From an uncultured Flavobacterium sp. (GTDB lineage: Bacteria; Bacteroidota; Bacteroidia; Flavobacteriales; Flavobacteriaceae), in NCBI GenBank assembly GCA_937773775.1, contig CALJVL010000010.1, positions 62,001-126,000 of the forward strand: a DNA stretch of 64,000 nt, written 5' to 3'. This document shows, one piece after another, positions 56,215 to 64,000 of this stretch (within the stretch, counting starts at the first letter, position 1; the number at the start of each line of letters is the position of its first letter). Both the position numbers and the translations under genes were made by a program. Below the pieces are notes generated by a model. The model was not told the origin of the DNA, made no database searches, and saw only the letters and a list, made by a program, of their open reading frames with translations.

Positions 56215-58729
56215 ATGCGTCATACATTAAATTATTATTTGACCCTCACATTGTTCTTCACATTCTTATTGAGCGTTGCTCAGCAAAAATCAGGACCGGC
56301 TGTTGAAAAAATAAAAATCACAGGAACCGTGATAGAGAAAATGGGCAAGCAACCTCTCGAATATGCGACAGTTACCATTATTAATTCAAAGAGTGCGAAA
56401 GTAGTAGCTGGAGGTATTACAAATCCAAAAGGAGAGTTTAATATTGATGTGACGCCTGGCGTATATATTATAAAGTTGGAATTTATTTCTTTCAAATCAG
56501 TGCTACTAAAAGACCAAAACCTAAAAAAAAGTACTAATTTAGGAATTGTAGCTTTAGCGGAAGACATTTCGCAATTAAATGAAGTTGTCATCCGTGCAGA
56601 AAAATCTACTGTTGAGATAAAACTGGATAAAAAAGTGTACAATGTAGGACAAGATATGCTTGTTAAAGGAGGAACGGTAAGTGACGTATTAGAAAACGTA
56701 CCTTCCGTATCTGTTGATATCGAAGGAAACATAAGTTTGAGAGGTAGTAACAATGTTCGTGTTTTCATCGACGGCCGTCCTTCAAACGCCTTAAATATGG
56801 CAGAAGCCTTGCGCCAAATTCCTGCTGACGCTATTGATAAAGTTGAAGTAATCACTAATCCATCAGCCCGTTATGACGCTGAAGGTGGAGCCGGAATTTT
56901 AAATATCATCTTAAAAAAAGGTAAAAACCGAGGTTTTAACGGTTCTTTTATAGCCTCTACAGGAATCCCTGAGACCTATGGAATAAGTGCAAACTTAAAC
57001 TACAAAACAGAGAAGCTGAACTACTTTACTTCTACTGGTTATGACTACAGAACTAATGAGGGTGGAGGTGTAACCGATTCACAATATTTCAATGATGACG
57101 GTTCCGTAAAGGACTACATTTATGAAAATCGGGACACTAAGAGAACTAGAAAAGGCATTTCCACAAAAACAGGTATAGAATGGATAATTACTCCACATAC
57201 GTTCTGGACTAATTCTATTAGTTACAGACAAAATAGCGGTAAAGACGAAGATTTAGTTACTTATAATGCATCTGACAGCAATAAAGATTTTACCTCCACC
57301 AGCTATCGTTTAAACGATGGTAATGATAACGGAAAAGACTTTGAGTTTTCCTCTAACTTCATCAAAAACTTCGATGACGAAGGTCATAAATTAACTGTCG
57401 ACGGATCCTATTCTACAAATAAAGATAATGAAGATTCGACCATTGACGGTGTTAATCTAACTTTTCCAGATAAAGGTACTTTTGGTACAACGCTTAATAA
57501 TGAAATTCAAGAACAGTTTCAATTTCAAACTGACTATGTTTTGCCTACTGGTGAAGGAAGTCAATTTGAAGTGGGATATAAGGGAAATTTCAATACGCTA
57601 AATAAAGATTACGCTGTTTTCTCTAGCGATAACATAAATAACAGGGACAATTTTTTATCTAACACCTTAGAGTACAAAGAGAAAATCAATGCCCTTTATA
57701 CACAGTATGGCTTCAAAGTAAATAAATTTTCTTATCTGTTTGGTTTGCGTTGGGAAGACACTAATATCGACGTAAACCTATTGGAGACGAATGAATATAA
57801 TAATAAAAGATATAATAATTTTTTTCCGAGTGCTTTCGTCAATTATGAAATTTCATATCAAAGTAACATCGCTTTAAGTTACAGCAAACGTTTGTCCAGA
57901 CCTAGAGGTCGCTTTTTAGACCCTACTCCTAATGTTTCAAGTAACATCAATATTTTTAGAGGTAACCCAGATTTAGACCCATCATTAACAGATAAATTTG
58001 ATTTAGGATATATCAATCGTTGGGACAAAGTGACATTCAATACTTCCATGTATTTTGAAAACACGGTTGACGTGTTCTCTTTCGTACGTTATGAAAGTGG
58101 TAAGTTTGTGGATCCCCAACTAGATGCAGATGAAGAACCAATACCAGGTACTGGTACTCCAGAAATTCTTAGTACCCCCGATCAATATCGGAAAAGAACA
58201 AAGATTCGGGTTTGAGTTCACATTAAATTATTCTCCAAGCAAAAAATGGAAAATAAATAGTAGTTTCAACCTTTTCAACACCAAAACAACAGGGGATTTT
58301 ACATATACAAACTCAAAAGGCATTGCGATTACTAAAAATCTTGACAACGAAGCTTTTTCTTGGTTTGCGAGAGTCAACTCTCGTTTAACATTACCTTACA
58401 AAATTGAATGGCAGACTAGTGGAACCTATTCTGGCCCCAGCAATACAGCGCAAGGAAGAGATTTAGCTCTATACGCGATCAATACTGCCTTTAGCAAGGA
58501 TATATTAAAAGACAAAGCCACAATAGCTTTTAACGTAAGTGATATTTTCAACTCACGTAAAAGAAGATCTGAGACAAATTTATCAAGTGTAAGTAACTAT
58601 AGTGAGTTTCAATGGAGAAAAAGACAATTCAATTTGTCGTTTACCTATAGATTGAATTCAAAGAAAACGGACAGGGATAAAAATGCCCCGAGAAATAATG
58701 ACGATGACGGTGGCGGATATCAAGGATAA
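56215..58729 (+). pseudogene. TonB-dependent outer-membrane receptor, interrupted by one +1 base
   Basis: Two frames combine into an 837-residue receptor: signal peptide to about residue 22, a carboxypeptidase-regulatory-like beta-sandwich (30-115, ITGTVIEKMGKQPLEYATVT), a plug domain (KGGTVSDVLENVPSVSVD, then IPADAIDKVEVITNPSARYD) and a beta-barrel ending in FNLSFTYRLN. The break lies in the C5 run at 58175-58179; with C4, the frame reads ILSTPINIGKEQRFGFEF. It belongs to the outer membrane beta-barrel group of TonB receptors common in Bacteroidetes; the ligand is unknown and no SusD-like partner follows. A sequencing insertion is likely. Confidence 0.85.
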
Positions 58730-58762
58730 TAAATGATTTAATTGGGTTAATTAATTCACAAT

Positions 58763-58803
58763 AAGTGCGGGTTCGTTTAATTACGGACTCGCACTTTTTT
58801 TTC
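58763..58803 (+). terminator. Terminator after TonB receptor
   Basis: Stem AAGTGCGGGTTCG against GGACTCGCACTT (one mismatch region) followed by T8. Confidence 0.82.
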
Positions 58804-58818
58804 TAAAAATAAGGCATA

Positions 58819-58853
58819 AAAAAAAAGGACTCGTGCAAACGGGTCCTTTTTTT
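58819..58853. terminator. Second, bidirectional terminator
   Basis: AAAAAGGACTCGT pairs with ACGGGTCCTTTTT around a short loop, flanked by A- and T-runs. It lies directly downstream of the minus-strand small membrane protein. Confidence 0.8.
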
Positions 58854-58867
58854 AAGTAACGATCAAT

Positions 58868-59039
58868 TTAAACTGATTGTTCTTGCTTCTTTTTATCTCT
58901 TTTTTCTTTATATGCTTCCCAAGTTGCTCCACCTACCCAATAGGATACGAAAGTCACTAAAAAAAAACATTAACCAAAATCCTAATGTTAGGATTGATAA
59001 AAAAAGTAAAAAGCCTAAGTACTGTGAAAATTCAAACAT
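58868..59039 (-). pseudogene. Small conserved-looking membrane protein, frameshifted in a T-run
   Basis: Read with one base removed from the run of nine A's (plus strand 58959-58967), the minus strand encodes 56 residues. It starts MFEFSQYLGFLLFLSILTLG, a single hydrophobic helix, continues through a second aromatic/Gly segment (VTFVSYWVGGATWEAY) and ends in a highly charged KEKRDKKKQEQ tail. The charged tail and correct stop just before a terminator argue that the shifted reading is real. As written, the frame instead runs into unrelated sequence. Function unknown. Confidence 0.6.
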
Positions 59040-59171
59040 GTTTTCCGGAATTTTTGAATGTAGGTACAAATGTAAGCGTAATATTTTTTCGTAGCAATAA
59101 AAATCCAAATCAATTTTCATAAAATAGTATTTATCCGTATTTTTGAGCACAATTATGAGGGTTTTGTACTG

Positions 59172-59255
59172 ATTTTTTCAGGAGCTATTCCCGCTATTCG
59201 TTTCAATCCAGGTAAAAACCTGGGATTTCCACTGCTATCAGGGCTAAAAAAAATT
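59172..59255 (-). repeat. Stem-loop intergenic element, possible dispersed flavobacterial repeat
   Basis: On the minus strand: AGCCCTGATAGCAGTGGAAA, then ATCCCAGGT, a T-rich loop, ACCTGGATT, then GAAACGAATAGCGGGA and AGCTCCTGA. The arms pair over CCAGGT/ACCTGG, ATCC/GGAT and AGC..CC/GG..GCT, with purine-rich internal loops containing GATAG and GAATAG on the two sides. This layout is one I recall from many flavobacterial intergenic regions. It resembles the element at 24267 and may be a structured RNA or a palindromic repeat. Confidence 0.45.
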
Positions 59256-59323
59256 CAAACAATAAAACACCATTACAATCAACAGAGATTAAACAAAAAA
59301 TAAACACATAAATAAACACTAAA

Positions 59324-60722
59324 ATGAAATTCAGAATAGAAAAAGACACCATGGGTGAAGTGCAGGTTCCAGCTGACAAATATTGGGGAGCACAAACAGA
59401 ACGTTCTAGAAACAATTTTAAAATAGGTACATCGGCTTCTATGCCAAAAGAGATTATCGAAGGTTTTGCTTATTTAAAAAAAGCAGCCGCTTACGCCAAC
59501 TGTGATTTAGGTGTTTTACCTGTAGAAAAACGCGATGCTATCGCAGCGGTCTGCGAGGAAATCCTCGCTGGTAAATTGGATGATCAGTTTCCATTGGTTA
59601 TCTGGCAAACAGGTTCAGGTACGCAAAGTAATATGAACGTAAACGAAGTGGTTGCTAATCGCGCCCAAGTGCTCAAAGGTTTTGCTATTGGCGAAGGCGA
59701 ACAATTCATAAAAGCTAATGATGACGTAAATAAATCACAATCCTCAAACGATACTTTCCCTACAGGAATGCACATTGCTGCGTACAAGTCAGTAGTAGAG
59801 ATTACAATTCCGGCAGTGGAGAAACTAAGAGATACTTTACACGCTAAAGCTACCGAATTCAAAAGCGTAGTAAAAATTGGCCGTACACACCTTATGGATG
59901 CTACTCCCTTAACTGTTGGTCAGGAACTTTCAGGATATGTAGCCCAATTAAATTATGGCTTAAAAGCAGTTAAAAACACCTTAGCTCACTTGTCTGAAGT
60001 GGCATTAGGAGGAACTGCAGTGGGAACTGGTTTGAATACACCTGCAGGATATGATGTAAAAGTAGCTGAATACATCGCTGAATTTACCGGACATCCGTTC
60101 GTAACTGCCGAAAACAAATTTGAAGCACTGGCCGCTCACGATGCAATTGTGGAATCACATGGCGCTTTAAAACAATTAGCCGTTTCATTGAACAAAATTG
60201 CCAATGATATCCGTATGCTTGCTTCAGGACCCCGTTCAGGAATTGGTGAATTAATCATTCCAGAAAACGAACCCGGTTCTTCAATCATGCCTGGAAAAGT
60301 GAACCCTACACAATGTGAAGCTTTGACAATGGTTTGCGCCCAGGTTATGGGTAATGATGTTGCTATCACCGTTGGTGGAATGCAAGGTCATTATGAATTG
60401 AACGTGTTTAAAACCGCTTATGGCGGCCAACTTCTTGCAATCGGCACGTTTGTTAGGAGATGCTTGCGTTTCATTTGATTTGCATTGCGCTCAAGGGATT
60501 GAACCAAACTATAAACGAATCAAAGAACTGGTTGATAATTCATTGATGCTAGTTACGGCATTAAACACTAAAATAGGATATTATAAATCAGCTGAAATTG
60601 CCCAAACCGCACATAAGAGCGGAACCACTTTAAAAGAAGAAGCAGTTCGTTTAGGATACGTAACAGCTGAAGATTTTGATCTTTGGGTAAAACCTGAAGA
60701 TATGGTAGGAAGCCTGAAATAA
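59324..60722 (+). pseudogene. fumC: Class II fumarate hydratase, interrupted by one +1 base
   Basis: Two overlapping frames make one 465-residue FumC, exactly the family length. They carry [12 protein letters not shown], the catalytic-loop signature [16 protein letters not shown] (residues 318 on), and [17 protein letters not shown]. The frame breaks at AAAA 60410-60413: with AAA the sequence reads [20 protein letters not shown], the invariant family segment. FumC interconverts fumarate and malate in the TCA cycle without an iron-sulfur cluster. Loss of this gene would be costly unless a class I fumarase is present elsewhere, so a sequencing or assembly insertion is the first explanation. Confidence 0.9.
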
Positions 60723-60743
60723 GCATCCAACTTCATACAATTA

Positions 60744-60780
60744 AAAAGCCCGCAACTTATCTAAATTGCGGGCTTTTTTA
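60744..60780 (+). terminator. fumC terminator
   Basis: Perfect 13-bp arms AAAAAGCCCGCAA / TTGCGGGCTTTTT with a 10-nt loop. Confidence 0.92.
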
Positions 60781-60807
60781 TACTTATCCCTTTCTAAAAT
60801 AAGGGTA

Positions 60808-60839
60808 CAAAAAAAGCCTCGAATTTCTTCGAAGCTTTT
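60808..60839 (-). terminator. Terminator of tRNA-His transcript
   Basis: On the minus strand AAAAGCTTCGAA pairs with TTCGAGGCTTTT (one mismatch) followed by a T-run, a few bases beyond the 3' end of tRNA-His. Confidence 0.8.
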
Positions 60840-60847
60840 GCTTTCTG

Positions 60848-60922
60848 GGTGGAAGACGGGGCTCGAACCCGCGACCCTCGGTACCACAAACCGATGCTCT
60901 AACCAACTGAGCTACAACCACC
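60848..60922 (-). tRNA. tRNA-His (anticodon GTG)
   Basis: Minus-strand cloverleaf with D-arm AGCTCAGTTGGTTAGAGC, anticodon loop TTGTGGT giving GTG, T-loop GGTTCGAGCC and the extra 5' G (G-1) opposite discriminator C73 that marks tRNA-His. As read, acceptor pairs 5-68 and 6-67 are both T-T mismatches (GTGGTTG against CTTCCAC), which is odd. CCA is not encoded. Confidence 0.92.
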
Positions 60923-60996
60923 ATTTGCTTAGCGGTTGCAAATATACAACATAAGTTTGCTTCTGCAAATAATATAATTAAAAAATTATACCGAAT

Positions 60997-61137
60997 TTAG
61001 ATCAAATCCCCTAAGCTATTGACTGCCAAATATCTTTCAACAGTAAAACCTTCAGCATGATCTACTCCAGCAAGCCTCCCTAAATCCCGAGAACGGTAAT
61101 TAAGACTTTCTAAAAAGTTTTTAGATGAAATAGGCGA
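60997..61137 (-). other. Unassigned 46-codon open stretch, possible gene remnant
   Basis: On the minus strand, between an in-frame TAG (61138-61140) and a TAA (60997-60999), the frame reads with balanced, protein-like composition (KNFLESLNYRSRDLGRLAGV, then DHAEGFTVERYLAVNSLGDL). It has no ATG of its own. It may be the C-terminal leftover of a gene disrupted when the neighbouring integrase arrived. I do not recognise the family. Confidence 0.3.
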
Positions 61138-61205
61138 CTATTTCATAGGTGAAAATTTAGAAGAAAATAGTTCTTTTTTTACGAGTGTCACAAAAGTGTC
61201 ACAAC

Positions 61206-62303
61206 ATGAGTTATGAATTTAAAAATTTGAAAAAAGTTAAACTTGCTAACGGTAGAGTTGGAATTTCATTCTTCTATGATAACAAAAGGTATCGTTATTT
61301 TAATGGTAAAGCAATTGATACAAATTATCAACCAAACACCTGCAGGGCAAATCTAAAGGACAAACAACTTGAATTGATGTTGATTGCTTTCTCTGAAAAA
61401 TTAGCAAAAGGGTGGCGTCCTACTAAAGGGTTCAAGCCTAAAGTAATTAAACCAATTGACATCAATCTCTACGAAGCTATTACATTAGCGATCGGGCAAA
61501 AAATGAAAATGGAATACAGCAATCGCTACAAAAAAGATTTAACTTCTGCATACAAAAAAGTTACAGAATACTTAATCTTAAAGGACTATAAAAAACTAAT
61601 GTTGAGTGAATTCGATGTGAGTATAATAAAAGATTTACTAAATCATATTAGCTCATCCAAACGTGTGCAATTAAATTATAAACAAAACTATTCCTCCTTG
61701 CTGACAGAATACATTGAAAAGTATAAACTAGCTAATCCATTCCGCTTAATTAAATTAGTCAAACAAGAAGAAGTACTTCACAAGCCTATTAAAGATATAA
61801 AGTTAGTTTTCGAAGAACTCAGAGTAACAAATAGAAATTTACATCTTTGTTGTTTACTAGCCTATGGATGCTTATTACGCCCGCATCGAGAGATTAGAAA
61901 TTTAACATGGGGAAATTTTAATGAAGACTGTTCTTTTATAAGCCTTTCAGGCGCTCAGAATAAAGGAAAAAAAAACAGAATAGTTCCTGTTCCCAAATTT
62001 GTTCAACAATATCTTGAAAAAGGAAACGAAGAGCACAATATTTTCACTAATTCGCTTCAGGTTTAAAATGAAGAGTACTTTAAAACGTTATGGGGTAGAT
62101 TTAAAAAAGAATCTTTATTGATTAAAGTAGATAACACTCTTTACAGTTTTAGGCATACTGGAGCTATAAATGTTTATGAGAAGACTGGTAGTTTAAGCAA
62201 GCTGCGGCAAGTTATGGGGCATAGTAATCTCAGCGTATCCCTCACGTACTTAAGAGGCTTAGGAATCAAAGAATTGACTGTAGAGGATATGCCAGAATTA
62301 TAG
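61206..62303 (+). pseudogene. Tyrosine recombinase/integrase with an internal stop
   Basis: An N-terminal arm domain (1-75), a SAM-like core-binding domain (about 85-190) and a catalytic domain are visible. The catalytic domain supplies the first Arg in CLLRPHREIRNLTWGNF; then a TAA (62064-62066) interrupts. The same frame continues NEEYFKTLWGRFKK and includes the HxxR-type box YSFRHTGAINVYEK, the GHSN motif and the nucleophilic Tyr in SLTYLRGLGIKEL. Reading through the stop would give about 365 residues with all catalytic residues, so a single nonsense change inactivates it. ATG 61206 begins MSYEFKNLKKVKLANGR; upstream GTG codons are in frame but not needed. Confidence 0.85.
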
Positions 62304-62404
62304 ATTTTAAGCTCAATAAACCGTCAAAACAAACATTTAAAGCGGCTTGTTATGAAGATTGGTCTTGGGTAGAATAAAGAAGCAGATATAAATAGACAAA
62401 ATTT

Positions 62405-62551
62405 GATACAATCGCTAACCGTTTAGGTTATTCAAATGGGTTAATTGCAGAAGTACTAGGGCACGAGTATGGAAATAAGATTATAAACATCTATTTGGAC
62501 ACATTTGATACTGATGTTCTAGATGTAATGCATAAGCATGTGACCATGTAA
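62405..62551 (+). pseudogene. C-terminal remnant of a second tyrosine recombinase
   Basis: A 48-codon frame without a start reads TIANRLGYSNGLIAEVLGHE, then YGNKIINIYLDTFDTDVLDV and a His-rich end to TAA. The LGHE motif followed by an I-Y-L/T-D/T tail is the end of a phage-type integrase, distinct from the one at 61206. An in-frame TAG lies 9 bases before the first residue shown. The rest of this gene is gone, so an older integrative element has been eroded here. Confidence 0.65.
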
Positions 62552-62766
62552 TTATTTATCTATATAGAATGATAGATTTTGTCTTCTATAAAATTATACC
62601 GATTAAGTTAAACACTAAATATTGCTTACAGAAGAAATATTTTATGAAGTGGTAAGTATAAATGTATTAACGAATCATTGTTCACAACAAGACACAAAAA
62701 TCCCCTACCAAATTTTGTCTCTGGTAAGCAGGATAGTGGATATGCAAATAAAAGCCGCAGTAATAG

Positions 62767-63648
62767 TTAAGCAACATTTTTAAAATTATTTTTCTGTTTC
62801 CAGAATTCTTCTATTGTTTTGTAATCTAAAGCGGAATGCCTTCTTTTTCTGTTGTACCAGATTTCAATAAATTCGAATATATCGAGTTCCATTTGCTCTT
62901 TTGATCTAAGCTTATTGCCATAAATCTGTTCCGTTTTTAAAGTTTTAAAAAAGCTCTCAGCTACCGCATTATCCCAACAATTCCCTTTTCTGCTCATACT
63001 TCTTGTAATCATTTTATAGGAATCAATCACATTGGTAAACTTCTTGCTGGCGTATTGAACATCTCTGTCGGAATGAAATACTAATCCTCTTACAATGCTT
63101 CGATTTTTAATAGCCATTCTCCAAGCCGCCAAAGAAGTTTCCTCTACACTCATCCCGCTGCTTAAACTCCAACCTATGATTTTTCTATCGTAGAGATCTA
63201 AAACGGTTGTCAAATATAAAAAGCCTTCTTTTACTCGGATATAGGTGATGTCCGACACCCAAGCTTTTGACGGTTCTGTAACCGTAAATTCTCTGTTCAA
63301 AACATTGGGAACTATTAAATACTTATGCTTGGAATTTGTTGTCACCTTGAATTTCTTGCTTAATTTGCTTCGTAAACCGAGTTGGTTCATATATTTGGCA
63401 ACTGTAACCCTTGATGTTTTATTGCCTAAAAAAGCCAATTCAGCAGTCATTCTTGGACTTCCGTATCTCTGTTTCGAATCAAAATAAATGGAAGTTATTT
63501 TTGCTTTAACAAGTTCAGCTCTCTGTTTTCTATCTGAAACAGACTGGCTTTTCCATTGATAATAACTCCTTTGACCAACTTGCAATACTTTGCACATCTT
63601 TTCAATCCGAAATATCTTTTCATTATTTTTGATGAAAGTATAAATCAT
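62767..63648 (-). CDS. IS3-family transposase OrfB (DDE integrase domain)
   Basis: A 293-residue rve-type transposase domain. The HTH_21-like N-terminal part (KITSIYFDSKQRYGSPRMTA) is followed by the DDE catalytic core: Asp in WVSDITYIR, Asp in VFHSDRDVQYAS and Glu in AVAESFFKTLK. The start overlaps the OrfA stop as ATGA, and OrfB lies in the -1 frame relative to OrfA, so the active transposase OrfAB is probably made by slippage at the A7 run (63678-63684). OrfB looks intact, so the element may still be active. Confidence 0.93.
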   Translation of the reverse strand: MIYTFIKNNEKIFRIEKMCKVLQVGQRSYYQWKSQSVSDRKQRAELVKAKITSIYFDSKQRYGSPRMTAELAFLGNKTSRVTVAKYMNQLGLRSKLSKKFKVTTNSKHKYLIVPNVLNREFTVTEPSKAWVSDITYIRVKEGFLYLTTVLDLYDRKIIGWSLSSGMSVEETSLAAWRMAIKNRSIVRGLVFHSDRDVQYASKKFTNVIDSYKMITRSMSRKGNCWDNAVAESFFKTLKTEQIYGNKLRSKEQMELDIFEFIEIWYNRKRRHSALDYKTIEEFWKQKNNFKNVA

Positions 63649-63944
63649 CGACCGTTTTTGGAAAAGATGCCTATTGCTTTTTTTAATATATCGCGTTCTA
63701 GTTCTGCGTCTTTGAGCTTTCTTTCAAGTTCCGTAATTCGTTCCTGTTCTGGCGTTTGCTTTAAATTGCCGTTCCCAGGAAAACTTCCTTCTCCGAACTC
63801 TTCATACTCTTTTCGCCACTTATATAACTGTGGAGCAGTAACTCCTAATTCTCTGGCCAGTTCTGAGATGTTATGTCTATCATAACTCAATTGAACGGCT
63901 TTCTCTTTAAAAGCTCGGTCATAAATTTTACGCACTTGTTTCAT
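63645..63944 (-). CDS. IS3-family transposase OrfA (HTH domain)
   Basis: A 99-residue HTH_Tnp_1 protein: KEKAVQLSYDRHNISELARE helix-turn-helix, LYKWRKEYEEFG, then a leucine-zipper-like coiled coil (RITELERKLKDAELERDILK) that mediates multimer formation. Near its end the codons TTA AAA AAA GCA provide the slippery stretch for a -1 shift into OrfB. OrfA binds the inverted repeats and guides the OrfAB transposase. Confidence 0.92.
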   Translation of the reverse strand: MKQVRKIYDRAFKEKAVQLSYDRHNISELARELGVTAPQLYKWRKEYEEFGEGSFPGNGNLKQTPEQERITELERKLKDAELERDILKKAIGIFSKNGR

Positions 63945-64000
63945 AAGTTAAAATTAAGGTTTTTTTCTTAACTTTTTATGCGGGTAAAGTTAGCATGTCC

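Larger units (their letters stand above)
62738..64000 (-). mobile_element. IS3-family insertion sequence (right end at window edge)
   Basis: Imperfect terminal inverted repeats of 34 bases lie at 62738-62771 and 63967-64000 (24 of 34 positions match; both begin GGA and share ATGC, CCGCA and AGTTAAG blocks). Between them are OrfA and OrfB on the minus strand. The left repeat overlaps the OrfB stop. If the true tip is TGG, the element spans 62737 to 64001 and its last base is outside the window, so the target duplication cannot be read. It lies just beyond the integrase remnants. Confidence 0.85.

Noticed and set aside
60848..61206. tRNA-His 3' end as attachment site for the neighbouring integrase
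   Set aside because: The integrase lies on the 5' side of the tRNA, and I see no repeated copy of the tRNA 3' end in the window.

Overview
This window looks like chromosomal DNA of a Flavobacterium or a close Flavobacteriaceae relative. The evidence is the low GC content, weak or absent Shine-Dalgarno sites, promoter -7 boxes of the form TAnnTTTG, and the gene content: GyrA with Thr82 and an acidic tail, a RimB-RimK-like fusion, S9/S10/S41 exported peptidases, a CRY-DASH photolyase and a TonB-dependent receptor. Most of the window is core metabolism and housekeeping. The last 3 kb is mobile DNA.

Layout. 1-1.9 kb: remains of a flavin reductase / DUF2256 / photolyase cluster, in which only the CRY-DASH photolyase is intact. 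1.9-2.3 kb: tRNA-Arg, tRNA-Pro and tRNA-Ser on the minus strand. 2.5-16.5 kb: thiolase, NlpC/P60 hydrolase, a TPR protein, gyrA, clpC, the RimB-RimK-like fusion, a phosphate transporter with its DUF47 partner, and hutH. 16.9-22.0 kb: the thrABC operon, preceded by a promoter and a Thr-rich leader peptide that suggests translation-coupled attenuation. 22-34 kb: cupin, a response-regulator remnant, SYLF protein, GNAT, a HipA-like kinase/DUF3037 pair, nnrD, S10 peptidase, gcvT, S41 protease, YebC and an EamA transporter. 34.2-37.6 kb: a large unassigned PLP-dependent enzyme behind a long leader, convergent with a cysteine-synthase-like PLP enzyme. 37.7-52 kb: oligopeptidase B, YbaB, threonine aldolase, prfB with its programmed +1 frameshift, an aldehyde dehydrogenase/aconitase operon, an MDR oxidoreductase, a TonB-C protein, LpxD and an acyl-CoA carboxylase beta subunit. 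52-60.7 kb: S41 protease, menE, CAAX protease, ArsC-like protein, TonB receptor, a small membrane protein and fumC. 60.8-64 kb: tRNA-His, a broken tyrosine recombinase, a second recombinase remnant, and an IS3-family element whose right end coincides with the window edge.

Two kinds of broken gene are present and should be kept apart. Four genes between 52 and 61 kb (S41 protease, TonB receptor, small membrane protein, fumC) are each restored by removing one base from a mononucleotide run. Since fumC is a central enzyme, assembly or sequencing indels are the first explanation. The DUF2256 gene, the photolyase-related stub, the response-regulator remnant and the two recombinase remnants show other lesions (in-frame stops, large truncations) and look like real decay. 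The prfB frameshift is genuine programmed recoding.

The observations most worth following up are the thr leader peptide, the unassigned 690-residue PLP enzyme with its upstream short reading frame, the HipA-like/DUF3037 pair, the aconitase lacking one of the usual cluster cysteines, and two stem-loop intergenic elements that resemble dispersed flavobacterial repeats. I found no CRISPR array, phage module or clear defence island.
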